A DNA stretch of 64,000 nucleotides from Leptodontidium sp. MPI-SDFR-AT-0119 (GCA_020726505.1 JAHLEZ010000020.1:1302001-1366000); one strand, 5' to 3'; counted from the first letter of the stretch, positions 1-11,100 are shown. Made by a program: numbers and translations. The notes: generated by a model not told the origin, from the letters alone.

Positions 1-724
1 TCTGTTGAATATGGCTTGCACAACCAGATGTTGCCATGGTGGACTTCGGAGCTATACTAGTTTCACAAGAAATGGTCCGGTATCAAGTTGATGCATGGAC
101 TATGAGTTGAGAGCTATGTGCAATAAGGAGATTGAAGAGCGAGACGTATTTCAGCTGCAGGAAATAAACGCAATATTTAAGTTGAAAAAGAAACATTGGG
201 ATGTGTAATTGAGACCAGATCGTGTGACGTTGCGGTGCAATCAGGCTTGGTATTCATTCCATGGACTCTACCATCGCAGTAAAGAGAACTTTATTGCCGG
301 GGCAAGTATCCATACCGAGTCGCAGCGCCAGGGCGGCCCATACACCTCTCCTGCTGGACAGGGAGCGGGCTCCTCAACCGGCGGGGATACCTCCGGTATT
401 ACGAAGCGCCACCCTCTGGTTGAAAATCCGCCGCCACGGCACTTCTCAACGCAAATACAGTGAAGAAAAAGAGTGGATAATTGTGACCTATAACTTCACG
501 AAAAGTATTTTGGATGATTTTTGGATTTCTGAGCATTTTGAAAAATTTGAAGGATTTTGGGAGGTTTCTTGTGTGGGCGGCTGAGATTTCGAAGCTCGGA
601 AAAATGACCCACCTCCTCCCCAGCTCGATCTTCATGCCATGACGAAATATGACGTAAACCATCCTGGATCAGCATCAGCTGTCAAAATGATCTCACAAGA
701 CAACTCACCTTCTTTACTTTTAAC

Positions 725-1394
725 TTGATATCTCACTTTGCGGACAGCACGATGCAGTTTCTCAAGAACATTCATAGTGTGGTTAATTACGCTCTTTCTC
801 TCCTGCAGCTTGTGCAAAATCGTGAAGTGGGATGGCGGACGCTTAATCGAAAGACCGGTAAATATGAGCGCGAGCAGCAGCCTCTATTAAAGAAGCTAAA
901 GCTTTTACTTTTATTCAACCCCATCACGGAATGGATAGATCGAACGCATCTTCTGCGACTATGGATTTACGAAAAGACAATCGCTGCAGGTGAGACTAGA
1001 GACGCTACCTATTTCTGGAAATGGTTAACATTTTTCCACAGGGCGAAGGGAGGCCTCCAAAGCCTCTTCGCATCAGATCAAGGCCTTCGTCGATTTCTAC
1101 CATATTAATATGGAAGAGTTCCAGCCGTCAAAGCTTAGTGAATACTCCACATTCGACGACTTCTTCGTCCGACAGCATGCAGTAGGAAGCCGCCCAATAT
1201 TTGCAGAAAGTGATCCGAGCAAGGCAGTCGTGGTTGCTGATTCTCGAGTCGTGGTTTACCCTTCTGTGTCTCAAGCGCAGGCTCTCTGGATCAAGGGCAA
1301 GAACTTTACTATTGGAAACCTAATTCTTGATTTCGAACGAGCAATGGTTTGGGCCGAAGGTGGTGTTGCGAGCTTCCGGTTAAGCCCGCAGGAT
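725..1394 (+). pseudogene. Phosphatidylserine decarboxylase, 3'-truncated
   Basis: N-terminal half of a class II phosphatidylserine decarboxylase, the enzyme that makes phosphatidylethanolamine from phosphatidylserine. Two exons (about 725-989 and 1042-1394) join across a 52-bp intron with a GGTTAAC branch-like site. The joined frame reads through family-typical stretches such as LLKKLKLLLLFNPITEWIDR and FTIGN, and ends at ASFRLSPQD. In the family this point is followed by the rest of the catalytic core and the C-terminal self-processing serine motif. None of that is present; unrelated DNA beginning with two TGCCCTGAAACGA copies takes over. The protein cannot be an active enzyme. The start is uncertain (Met at 725 or 752). 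Family identity is confident; that the truncation results from a rearrangement is inference. Confidence 0.8.
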
Positions 1395-1872
1395 TGCCCT
1401 GAAACGAAGTGCCCTGAAACGAGGAACGAGAGGAAGGGACAACCAACCAGCGCGCGAGGACAGGGGGTCCGAAAATGCGGGGTTTCGCACCGAGAGATCT
1501 CTTCGCCAAGCCTGGGCCTGATTGGCTACTGTATCCGTCCAAATTAGGTGCTAGCGGCTCCCACCTCATTCGTGCCAGGATTGCCCGAATAGGGTTGCGT
1601 AGTGTGAACCCACGTGATCACGCACCTAATACCACGGAAGCGTCTTACGCGCCTCACACGGGAGCTATCCGTTGCAGAGTCTTCGTAATATTGTTTATTT
1701 ATTCTGCAGACATATAAAGGCTCTTCAACAGTACCCGAGAGAGTAGAAGAGGCAATGGCCCTAATCGGCGACGGCCCTTCTTCGATCATGAGACTCGCCG
1801 TCTCGATATCTTCCGACAGAGGCACCGACGTCTCGGTGGCCTCTCGATATACCGGCGCAGAGGGATCCCTAC
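1395..1872. other. Gene-free segment between truncated gene and LTR
   Basis: No convincing coding sequence. It starts with a direct repeat of TGCCCTGAAACGA and later has a TATAAAG-like box near 1716. It may be old transposon sequence, but nothing in it identifies a family. Confidence 0.4.
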
Positions 1873-1877
1873 GAGGG

Positions 1878-2048
1878 TGTCAGTTGGCGGGATTGTGAGC
1901 AGTAAACAGTATTCGACTGATTAATTAAGACTACAGCTGTAGATGCTTCATATAAGCCATCTGAACGATAGGCAGCCATAGGCTCCAATACTATAAGCTA
2001 GGTAGAAATGATACTCATGACTCATCATGTGACTCATACCAATCAACA
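1878..2048. mobile_element. Solo LTR, 171 bp, TG...CA, 5-bp target duplication
   Basis: A 171-bp unit beginning TGTCAGTTGGCGGG and ending CAATCAACA. It is flanked by a perfect 5-bp duplication GAGGG (1873-1877 and 2049-2053). A near-identical 171-bp copy lies at 47074-47244. TG/CA termini, length and duplication fit a solo LTR left after recombination between the two LTRs of a retrotransposon. Superfamily (Copia or Gypsy) cannot be told from the LTR alone. Confidence 0.85.
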
Positions 2049-2384
2049 GAGGGAGCTTGGTATTTTACTCCGGTCTGATCCGGGATCCTCCTACTGGCGT
2101 GAGCCTGCTTCATCGATTACGCCTTCGTAGGGCTTCAATTCTCCTAGGTTCATCCTCCCGTGCTAGAACCCAAGGTAAAGTATACTTTTTCCCCGCACGT
2201 TACGAAGACTGGCAAACCAAACCTTAATCGGTAGGCAGTCCTACAGTGTCTTCAGCATCGTATCTCCGGCAAAAGGATCTTAGTATTCCTGTACCTTGCT
2301 CTTTAATTCAAATAGAGCAGTCTTCCTTATGGCTCAAATGGCTTCCTTCTTGCCTTGTGCATAACACGAGCCTATGGATCCTCC

Positions 2385-3968
2385 TTTGTTTAGGTGTGGT
2401 GACCTTACTTGTGCTGCAAAGGGGGCTCTGCCTATTGATAGGTTCGGGGTCAAAAAGGATGGTACACGCGTCCAGATGTGTCTATCCTGCTCGGTCTCTA
2501 TGACCCCCACCCACTGTCTAGCCTTGCTAATTCTGTGAAGGTGAGGCATCGGGCATATGGAGCAGCCTATCGCAATCGACAAAGGGCTTCTAACACGCCG
2601 CCCGAATCCCAGCCTGCCTTGTCTTACATTTACTCGGAGCCTACCGCTCGCCGACACCATTTCCAGGACTTTAGATCCAACGAGCGCGCTGGCCCTCCTG
2701 CATTACCGTCTGTCTTTAATCCATTCCTAAATTCTATAGGGCAAATAAGGCCTCTAGGCCACGGAGGCCTGCCATTACCGACGATATTCCCCAGTTCTAC
2801 ACGCACTGTAAATGGCTATGGTAGGGTTACCCTGACTGAGACATCCTTCTAGACTAATGCCTACAGTCGAGCCATCTACGGCCGTAGGAGCAGATAAGAG
2901 GAGTTATCAACACGAAAATGCTTTATTAGCAACATCTCCACACACTTTACAGAAGGTCGATCGTTCTGAGATCTCGGAAACACGCCTAGAAACAAGCGTG
3001 TCCCATCAGTCATCAGTCTTTAACGCCTTTCGGGACTATATCCCCCCCTTATCAACAATTCCGCCAAACAAAAGAAGGCATTCATATAGAGATCCTGCTC
3101 CGGCTCGCCCTCTAAAGATCCGTACGCGGACGAAGACGGAGCTTGATAAACCACTACATGAAGTTGTAAGGGTTGCATTGCACTTCCTAGAAGACGAGTT
3201 TAATCGCCAAGAGGCTACATCAGAAGTGTTTCCTCCAAAGATCTCCTCTTCACATATTCGAACTTCTATTAGCAAATATAAAGGCGAAATGTTGACAGCG
3301 TCCAAGACATCTGTGTGCTGTTCTTGTGGCAAGCTCGTGCCCACTGCGGATGTCTACGGAATCTCTAACGAGGATAACTTCATACGGCCTCTACAAGGTT
3401 GCCTCGACACCTACGGCCGACATGGGAATATCTGGGATTTCTGCTGGCAGTGTCACACGGCCCTCAGTCTCAACGCAATTCCTAAGTTCTCCGCGAAGAA
3501 CCTCCTTAACGTTACTATGTGCCAGCACTATCCGAAAAGTCACTAGTGATGACTGTTACCTTCGCCGGCCAAATTTCCGAATACCAGACCGAGGAGGAGA
3601 GAGATGACGATGACGAAGGTTTCGTGTCCCTTGGGCACACTATCACTACAAATGATCCGTTCCCGTACACGTAGAACGGGTCTATGATGGTTGAGAACGG
3701 CGCCGTACCGAATGCCGGATTTGACGCGCGCAACTTCAGCAATCAAGCTTCTATAGCAGTTGAATTTTCCATATTAGGATATCAAATAGACGGTAAAGAA
3801 CCGGGTTACTCATTTGGCATGCGCGGTGTGTATTATCTTGGAAACCCTCTACGCGATAAAATGGGGACGCCTTCTAAGAAGCGTAAGGGTGGTTGTATTA
3901 TAAGCCCAAGACGCCAGAAAGCGGGAGTCTTCAAGGCGGATACATCAAATCCATCGCCGGACGACTGA
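2385..3968 (+). mobile_element. Decayed Helitron Rep/helicase N-terminal region
   Basis: Broken frames carry features of the cysteine-rich N-terminal part of fungal Helitron proteins. Around 2395-2500 a frame reads C...PIDRFGVKKDGTR followed by CLSC, a zinc-binding type motif, then stops. The 229-residue frame at 2857-3546 has a CCSCGK...CWQCH cysteine cluster and the Helitron-typical IPKFSAKNLLNVTMCQHYPK near its end. A frame from about 3549 to 3968 continues with an acidic stretch (EEERDDDDEG) and an in-frame TAG near 3673. The Rep (HUH) and helicase domains are missing. Assignment to the region called DUF6570 upstream of Helitron helicase-like domains is from memory of the family and is moderately sure. 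The element is dead. Confidence 0.6.
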
Positions 3969-4326
3969 ACCACGATCACTTCAGTGTGGTAGTTCTCAAC
4001 CAACAGAATCGATTTGCGCTATAGACTGCTGTATATCTAGGCAATGGCCGAAACGTGGAGGAAGCGTGGTATTCATATTTAACTTTCTATTTTCTTTACT
4101 ACCCTAACCAGAAAAAGCGAAAGGTGCGGGGAAAATGCAAATTCTATTAGCTTTTACATCCCAGCTTTTACAAACTCTATTCACTCTTTGTCATCACCAA
4201 CCAACTGCCGAATCCCCCAAATGATATGCTTTCTCATTTGCTGATCTAATCGCGTCACAAATCTTGTGCCGCCAGGTCAGCTGACCATAGTCCAGTGAAA
4301 ATCACGTGCACACCCCGGTCTGCTGG

Positions 4327-4566
4327 TTTCAGGGCATCGGCGTGCGTAGCGCGCGTCCAGTGAAAGGGACTACTACCCCGCCGGGGCGAGCTGCAGGGGG
4401 GCCGCTTGGCTGGGCCGATGGGCTGCCTTCACAGCAAACGGAAGACGGGTCGCGTGACTTACGTGGCATGAGTCGCGTGACTTTACCACGTCACGTGCTT
4501 TTGCATTCTCATCTGAAGAATACCCTTTTTTTTCGTTTCAGGGCCAAGGCGTGCGCAGCGCGCCTT
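4327..4566. repeat. GC-rich imperfect direct repeat with hairpin
   Basis: TTTCAGGGCATCGGCGTGCG (from about 4327) recurs as TTTCAGGGCCAAGGCGTGCG (from about 4535). The second copy folds into a short hairpin AAGGCG...CGCCTT and is followed nine bases on by TTAG. Helitron 3' ends have a hairpin then CTRR, so this could be the degraded right end of the nearby Helitron relic. That link is speculative. Confidence 0.3.
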
Positions 4567-4607
4567 ACAAGTTAGAGTATGTTGAAGTGTGGAAGCCTAG
4601 AGGTTAG

Positions 4608-4747
4608 TGTGGAATGAGTCATGTGATGATGAGTCATGTGCACTTGCACATGACGAGGAACGGATTGTATATGTATGGAGATCTGTCCATACGACAAACA
4701 GTAGTTCAGTCAATATATTCAGAACCTGTCAAAAAAAAGATTGGCAA
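4608..4747. mobile_element. Possible solo LTR-like sequence
   Basis: Begins TGTGGAATGAGTCATGTGAT and is bracketed by GTTAG at 4603-4607 and 4748-4752, which could be a 5-bp target duplication. It ends CAA rather than CA and has no second copy in the window, so the call is weak. Confidence 0.25.
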
Positions 4748-5012
4748 GTTAGCCATGCGAACTGAACAAGCGCCACGATGTTTTGGCGGCGGGACAAATT
4801 ATTAACGACAACGGTGGTTGGGTATTTGGTCCGTGGCCGTAGAACATATCAGGCGTCGGTGTTAACTAACTTTCTCCCCAGGATCGGAAGCTGCACCGAG
4901 ACTTTTTCTTTTGAATGTTCGTAGCGCGGCTACGTCATGTTCTATAAATAAATCGGGCAAGTCACCCCTCCCCCCTTGCGAACAAGCTTTTGTTCCCAGG
5001 TCCCACAACCTA

Positions 5013-5325
5013 TCCCCTCGTCCGGTGAGACATTTGCCAAAGCTACTTTGGTAGTCGGGGGAATAGTTGTAGCCAAGACTTCTAGAGAGTTCTTCGAGAA
5101 CAAGGGAATTTGTCCAATGGGGTTTCCAAATTCTGAGCATTATTCCCTACTTAAGTTAGAGCAGCACCCCCTGCAGTGACAACTATTACCCCTACTACGA
5201 AGTAGTAGGGGTTAAGCGCAGGTGTCCCAGGCAGATGTCAAGTGAGTGAGCCTCCTCTTCTCGCGAATAACAGCCTCTCCCTTAGCCCCTGCTCGCGCTA
5301 GCAAATGTCTCACCGGACGAAGGGA
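5013..5325. mobile_element. MITE, 313 bp, TA target, about 25-bp inverted ends
   Basis: Ends are inverted repeats: TCCCCTCGTCCGGTGAGACA (left) against the complement of TGTCTCACCGGACGAAGGGA (right). They extend about 25 bp with one mismatch and are flanked by TA on both sides (5011-5012, 5326-5327). TA duplication and short length fit a Tc1/mariner-type MITE. It carries no gene. A near-perfect 13-bp inner palindrome with a GAA centre lies at about 5186-5214. It sits in the promoter, close to the TATA-like position, of the truncated gene copy starting at 5384. The paralogous promoter near 48590 lacks it, which supports a real insertion. Confidence 0.8.
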
Positions 5326-5383
5326 TAAAATCTGACAGCCCTCCCCACCTTTCATCATCCAACAATCACGCCTTCAAGCCACA

Positions 5384-5824
5384 ATGGAGATCCCGCCCCA
5401 CCTGCAAGAACGAACTAAGGCTCTACTTCAAGAGCTCGGAGCCGAGCTAGGTAAAGATGCCGCGACTCAGTTCATTTCATCATACTCTACGATATATTGA
5501 GATAACAGCCTTGGTGGCATTGATCCCAAAATTGTAATGGGCCCGGGTAGCCCCAATTCAGACGAATCTTGTACGACCGACTTTACGCAGGATAGTGAGT
5601 ACTTCCCAGGAAATGTATCACTATCGTCGAACCACGACCTAGATGAGATCTTAGACCCCTCGCTGCATTCAACTGGGAGCGTCAGTGACGGGTCGAGCCC
5701 TCCTTTGGATGACCAGGGTTCCCTCTCTGAAGCTGACCCGGGCCTCCCCATGTGCAAGCGCTGTGACTGCGAGAAGTACAGACCCAATCGGCACGGGCTG
5801 ATCACTAAACCTCCGGAAATTTAG
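5384..5824 (+). pseudogene. Truncated copy of the unknown gene at 47536-48525
   Basis: Starts MEIPPHLQERTKALLQELG and follows the intact paralog closely as far as the cysteine-rich MCKRCDCE motif, where similarity stops. An in-frame TGA near 5501 interrupts it. The promoter is also related: the CAAGCCACAATGGAGATCC context, a CCACAACCTAT block and a GTCCGTGGCCGTAGA block near 4830 match the region upstream of the paralog. The duplicated segment thus runs from about 4826 to 5760, before insertion of the MITE at 5013-5325. No function can be assigned. The relation to the intact gene is seen directly in the sequence. Confidence 0.8.
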
Positions 5825-6208
5825 TACCCCCATTTTGCCGAGAAAAGCTTGAGGATACGGCCGTACTTGATGGACAGTAGGTCCATCATGCGAACAAGAG
5901 TCGAGTGAATCCACGAAGATAAGCATGCTTTAGAAAGGGGCCATTGGAAAACTCAAAATTAAGGTGAGGGCCGCAGCGAATGACTTAACGCTTCAGGGAT
6001 TGGTGGTAGACTAGCCGATGCTAGACTGAAGACCACTCACTTGCTGAACCATCAACGCCATCGCTTAACTCGATTTGCAACCTTTCCCACGAACCATACA
6101 TATGCAATATGGTTAAAATATATATTCGCGAAATATTCGTGACTGTTGAGGCTGCCTACCAAGACTGCAAAACTCTTCAGCAACGCCTCTTGACTGCTAA
6201 ATACTCCT
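5825..6208. other. Intergenic segment
   Basis: Between a pseudogene and the 3' end of an SDR gene on the other strand. No coding, RNA or repeat signal was found. Confidence 0.4.
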
Positions 6209-7273
6209 TTATTCTCGCTTTATGCTACGCTGACCCTTGTCGTAAATCGCCTTCCTGACCGTACCCTTTTCAAGTCCTACGTCACGCTTCAGCGTCCCGT
6301 CGAAAATCTTTCTAAATCCCACGGCATTGAGGAACCAAGCTAAGATAGCCTGCGTACCTTTCCACACATATTCACCCTTCCCAAGTGCAGGATTTGAGAA
6401 AATATAACTGGCAACTTGGCGTGCAAATTCTTCCGGCTGTATGCTTTTGGCTGAGTGCAATCGACTCCTCTCGCGAACGCCCGCCTCCACATCAATGTAG
6501 AGACTATCGGCGCCGAAGGAGATGCTGATAGGTGATGTTATTCTAGTTGAGACTTTGCCCATGAACAAGGTAACCACTTTGATTCCAAGAGGAGCCAATT
6601 CGAGGCGGAGAGTGTCAGAGTAAGAGGTGACGGCCGCTTTTGAGGCGTTATAGTTAGCTGAGAAGAGAAAGGGGACACGGGAAACGACCGAAGATGTGTT
6701 GATGATGGTAGGAGGGAGGCGAGACTTTGGCACGGAGGCCAGAAGGAGAGGAAGGAAGGCCTGTGTCATGTCGAACAGCCCAAAGACGTTGGTGTCGAAC
6801 ATTTGACGAACGCGGATGATATCCGCTTCAACCGCTGGAGCCTCATACACTGTCAGGCTGGTTAGTAACGCTACTACTCATACGCCCAAGTGCGGCTTAG
6901 ATGATAAAGCAGAGATTAACATACTTATACCAGCGTTATTGAAGAGCATGTCCAACTTTCCTCCAGTTCGCTTCGTGATCTCGGCCTTTAGTGCGGCAAT
7001 ACTATCTGCACTTGTGACATCTAATGCAAGTGTCTCAATACCCTTCTCTTCTAGCTGGGAAAGAGACTTGGTTGAGCGAGCGGTTGCAAAGACACGCATG
7101 CCTCGATTTGCAAATTCAATGGCGAGAGCATGACCAGATGAACCGACCGAGCAGCTACAAGGTCAAAATTATCAGTTTCGAGTCGCCTTAATAAGTAGAA
7201 AGGGAAGGGACGACGGTTTAATAGAAATGACATACCCAGTAATAAGAACTGATCGCTTTGGGGATGAAGACAT
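6209..7273 (-). CDS. Short-chain dehydrogenase/reductase, Ayr1-like
   Basis: Three exons, 7273-7236, 7154-6925 and 6849-6209 (minus strand), give 302 residues. The first exon encodes MSSSPKRSVLITG and the second continues CSVGSSGHALA, giving a TGxxxGxxG-type NAD(P) site. NNAG lies at the end of exon 2. INTSSVVSR and YNASKAAVTSYSDTLRLEL in exon 3 supply the Ser and the YxxxK catalytic pair. The C-terminal tail is typical of the classical SDR group containing yeast 1-acyldihydroxyacetone-phosphate reductase, so lipid droplet or ER ketone reduction is plausible. The substrate is inferred only from family likeness. Introns of about 81 and 75 bp have GT-AG borders. No disabling change is seen. Confidence 0.85.
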
Positions 7274-7467
7274 GTTTCAAGTTGCTAGAATATTATTTCT
7301 AATGTGAAATATACTTCTCGTAGTGACAGCAGGAGTACTGATCCTTTTGTACTTGACTGAAGAAGCTTTACAGATCGTTGGTGTTGATGCACGTATGTTT
7401 CCTTTGTAATTATTCTACATATAATGTGAAACATTCCTGGGCCAGTGTGCGTATATTGAACCGCGTC

Positions 7468-8185
7468 CTACGGCCGTACCTGGCCTACACCATAATAAGG
7501 TTTGCCAGTTGCGGTAATGGGGAGGGGTGGGGTTAATAACTGTCCCGCCTTTGCCACTGTTGGTTGGACTTGGAGATTCCTCGGACCTTTACTGCGGGTT
7601 TCAGGATTACTCATACATATTGGTGAATATTCGACAATCCCTACATTCGTCAGCCAGTTGCTATGTTCGCTGGGAATAATGGGAGAATGGTTCAGTTGAG
7701 AACAATACATATGAGAAGGATACCCACCCTTCAAACTCTCCAACATCCTCGTGGCTTCCAAGAAACTCCCCGGCCAGCCATGCGTGAACAGCGGAATCGC
7801 ATTTGGATTCTCGCTAACCTGATGCACGAAATGGATACCTAGCTCCCCGAACCCATCAACATCGATCTTTGTCTTGAAGTGTGGGAGTTTATTGAGGATT
7901 GCTTCTTGAGAGCGCCAAGAGTAAGAGTTTAGCCAGTGAGCGACAAGGCGTTTGATTTCAGATCTGTAAGGAGGGGAGATTAGTAGATATTGAGAGATAG
8001 ATTTTAGGATTGGAAATCGGAGTGGGGATTAGAAAGCAAGGGCGAAAAGACATACGCAGGGACGCCATATTTCCATCCTGCGCCTTCAATCTCATGTTTC
8101 GGCAAATCAGCCAATTCCAGTTTCTGCATCAATTCTGGAGTTTGGCATCTGGGACATTGATAATGTATTTCTCGATTCCTGCCAT
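7468..8185 (-). pseudogene. Epoxide hydrolase, frameshifted and truncated
   Basis: N-terminal part of a microsomal-type epoxide hydrolase (alpha/beta hydrolase). It opens MAGIEKYIINVPDAKLQ, then needs a one-base shift to continue ELMQKLELADLPKHEIEGAG. An intron of about 85 bp follows, then SEIKRLVAHWLNSYSWRSQE and VDGFGELGIHFVHQ with the HGWPGSF oxyanion-loop motif. Beyond a further unspliced or degenerate segment it ends near GKPYYGVGQVRP, before the nucleophile. It is related to, but clearly different from, the intact epoxide hydrolase at 22044. Not functional because the catalytic Asp and His are absent. Confidence 0.75.
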
Positions 8186-9536
8186 TGTGTTTTATACCCG
8201 TCTACTTTGCTTTGCAAGCTTTATGATCGTTCAAATTAAGAATTCGGGTATAGGAATCAACAAGTAAGGTACAGGGAAGAACAGAGGAGAGAAGGGTATT
8301 GAATGATCAGAGGTACAGATGATAGATGTGGAATGCAAGGGGGAAGTTTTAAGCTTTAAGGGACTTCCTCAGTCCGGGGATGTCAAAATCTAAAAGATCC
8401 CCAGATCCACATCTGCCTAGGTGGCCCAAGTGTTACCCCGCGTTCCCTCTCTCTCCCGAGGCTGACAGCTGAGATGTGACCGATCAAACGCTAGCAGCGG
8501 AGCCAGAATTACAGTACGACTAATCTTGCCGTAGACACAAGTCTCTAGTGGTGGTCTGTTCAAAGCGAAGCAGGCCACCTGCAGCTTCACCTTCTGTTGT
8601 GAATAAGCAGTCCACACCCGTTAGCTTTCGTAGAGCCACCCCTCCGGTAAAGACCTTTCAATAACATCTGTGCGTTCTCTCTAGTTACGTCTCCACCACT
8701 CTGCGACCTCCTCAAGATGTCCGCCCACGCCACCCCAGAAGATCCAGCAAGCAGAGTAGCACATGGTTCCAGGGGAAGATTGATGGAGAACAGTAGATTG
8801 GTTCAGCCAGTCCGATGAAATCGAAGAGGCTGTACTGTACTTGTTTACAATCCACAAAGACATTGAAATCATCCAGGCAGAGTGGGCAGATACCAGGGTC
8901 ACCTCCAGTTTCCGTTACGAGAACTCATGGCAATGTGTTCCCCGGCCGGGAATGGAAACACTCTCAATCAGCACGTGTCTCAAGCTTTTGTAGCCGAGGA
9001 TCAGTAATCATTTCATACATACCTAGGTAGGCAAGACTCATGTTAAGCCTTTTCCCTTTCTGCGAATGTTCGGATCTTTGTAATCATGCCCTGGGCCCCG
9101 CGTCCTTTGGAGGTGGTGTTACCAGTGCTCACCCCACCTCCTTCAGCGGACACGAATCAACATGACAGCGCTAAGTTACCGCGGGCCTGAAATAGCGTGT
9201 CCTTAACTAAGCAACCGCACAATTTATGTGCGTTAGTGCGTTTCCGACATTGAGCCAACTAGCAAAGCACCTCAAGGACGTGGTTGAAAGTCGAGTCTAA
9301 GATCGATAGACTTCCGGCATCGGTTTTTAAACAAGTGCGTGTCATATGATTGATGATCATTCTACAGAGTTTCTCACGAGATGACAACTAGATTATTCAC
9401 TAGAAGACGATAACTAATCATTCGCTACCACTTGACTTTTGGTATTATATATACCAAGGTCTTTGGTCGTGTATTCCGCTTTTTCTACCTCAATCAGCTA
9501 CGACAAAAAGATCACTGTTTTGTTAACAATTTCAAA
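8186..9536. other. Intergenic region
   Basis: About 1.35 kb with no supported gene. Open frames here are short and without recognisable motifs. The last 100 bp, with a TATATA-like site near 9447, probably form the promoter of the DUF1330 gene that follows. Confidence 0.4.
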
Positions 9537-9953
9537 ATGACAAAAGACGCCGCGAATCCGGTCGCCAACCTCCCTAAGGATTTCCCCGAAGATAGGCCAG
9601 TGGTCATGGTCAATCTTCTCCAGTTCCACGAAGAAGCTAAATACCCAAAAGGAAGCCCACACTCGCCCTGCAGCGGCCAAGAAGCCTGGCTTGTGAGATA
9701 CACTGAGATATATCGAAAACGGCTAGAGGAGGCTGGCGGCTATGAGTTGCCACATGTGGGTGTATCTGGCTCAGTGGTCGTTGGCGACGAGAATGAAAAG
9801 TGGGATGCGGTCGTGCTGGTGAAATACCCCAACCTCGAGGCATTTCGGAAGGCTATAGGCGGCGACGAGTATGAAGCCACCGCGTTGGTGCATCGCGAAG
9901 CTGCGCTCAAGAGGTGGAAGTTGATTGCCACACTCCCAGTCGAGATTGTATGA
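9537..9953 (+). CDS. DUF1330-like small protein (dimeric alpha-beta barrel)
   Basis: Single-exon gene of 138 residues starting MTKDAANPVANLPKDFPEDR. The start at 9537 has a CAAAATG context and fits the family better than the in-frame Met at 9432, which lies in the TATA region. VVMVNLLQF early on and WDAVVLVKYPNLEAFRKAI later are the usual hallmarks of DUF1330/dimeric alpha-beta barrel proteins: a first strand ending VNLLxF, then a strand ending Y.s.eAF. Many members have no defined biochemical role. No signal peptide is present, so cytosolic location is likely. It stands alone and appears intact. Confidence 0.75.
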   Translation: MTKDAANPVANLPKDFPEDRPVVMVNLLQFHEEAKYPKGSPHSPCSGQEAWLVRYTEIYRKRLEEAGGYELPHVGVSGSVVVGDENEKWDAVVLVKYPNLEAFRKAIGGDEYEATALVHREAALKRWKLIATLPVEIV

Positions 9954-10340
9954 AATTGGTCAGTGGAGATTGCTGGGCACAAGGAAGAACGTGAAATAAG
10001 CGCGGAGACTGATCGTTACCTATAGAGAAGTTTGATCCGACTTCGAGCTGGAAAGTTGTGCTTGTCCTGGAGGAATAGCAACTGGACCTGGCTGGCCTCG
10101 GTTCTTGTCGGTGATTGGACAGTACAGACCTGTCATTAGATTTATGTACTGTTGGAAGATCGCTGCTAGTCGGTAAAGGAGTATGTTTGATATTTGTCAC
10201 GAAACGAGTGCAAGTACGTGGACAATTGCGACTTGGTTGAATTGATTGATTACAAGGAGAGAAGATATTCTTAAGGAAATCTGTCTTTTATGTTCGTTTA
10301 CGAGTTAGCTCGTGTGGCTGATACAGAGTTGTGAATAGCT
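9954..10340. other. Intergenic segment
   Basis: No feature supported; it separates the DUF1330 gene from an HET/NB-ARC relic on the other strand. Confidence 0.4.
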
Positions 10341-10870
10341 TCATAAAAGTATGAAAGTCACCTGATTCGAGCCCTTGACAATATTCAACCACAATATTGC
10401 TGAGTAATTATCCTTGTGCCGCTTTTCATATGCAATACTAAGCTGTGTCTTGCCGATTCGGCCGAGACTGTGAAGAACGACTGCTCGACGGGAGCCATCA
10501 CTACTGAGTGCCTGCTGTATTTTCGATAGCTCATCTTCCCTGGCCACGAAGTGGTCGATGTCGAACACGTCAGAGAGGCTGAAAGTGACTGAGAAGTCCT
10601 CGCGCTTCTGCCCTGATCCGGTCAGCAGCTTCGCAATACCTTGTGTGTTCACAATAGGAGGGCAAAACTTACTTTTGAAGCCTTATCAACCTCCTCTCGA
10701 AGTCGATCCATTGCCTTATCCTTTCCCTCGCCGTAGATGAGCGGCATATTGACGTCAAAGATGCCTAGTAGCGAGTATGCTTTGTCTTCCTGCGAGTTTG
10801 TCGATGAGACTTCATGGGTTGATAGACTTGATGCAGGACGCCACAGCACTGTGAATTATGTATTTGATTA
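10341..10870 (-). pseudogene. HET/NB-ARC (NLR-like) fragment
   Basis: Two minus-strand pieces in order. The 5' piece (about 10870-10670) is the end of an HET domain: EDKAYSLLGIFDVNMPLIYG then EG and a basic helix. After a short intron-like gap the 3' piece (10652-10341) has a linker, then FVAREDELSKIQQAL and a P-loop region VVLHSLGRIGKTQLSIAYE, as in NB-ARC ATPases of fungal STAND proteins. The usual GxGGxGKT is changed to SLGRIGKT, losing a P-loop glycine. The rest of the NB-ARC and any TPR or ankyrin repeats are absent. Such proteins act in non-self recognition and cell death in fungi; this fragment cannot. Confidence 0.75.
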
Positions 10871-10947
10871 GGAAAGGGCAGTTGACTGTATCGCTTAACA
10901 GACCACCCCGCCCCACAGTGACTACCTCGCTTCATGAGCTCAACTCA

Positions 10948-11100
10948 TGTACTTCTACTTTAATTGTACTTCTGATTTGATTGTACTTCTGATTTGATTG
11001 TGCTTCTAATCTAGTTGTGCTTCTGATTTGGTTGTGTTTCTGATTTGATTGTGCTTCTAGTTCTATTGTACTGTTGGTTTAATAGTGCTTCTACTTTAAT
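10948..11100. repeat. 17-bp tandem repeat, nine units
   Basis: Nine consecutive 17-bp units of the type TGTRCTTCTGATTTGAT, exactly filling 10948-11100, with two to six differences between units. Non-coding (17 is not a multiple of three and no frame is open across it). Confidence 0.9.

Noticed and set aside
5467..5805. 112-codon minus-strand frame
   Set aside because: Antisense to the truncated copy of the unknown gene, whose relation to the intact paralog is clear.
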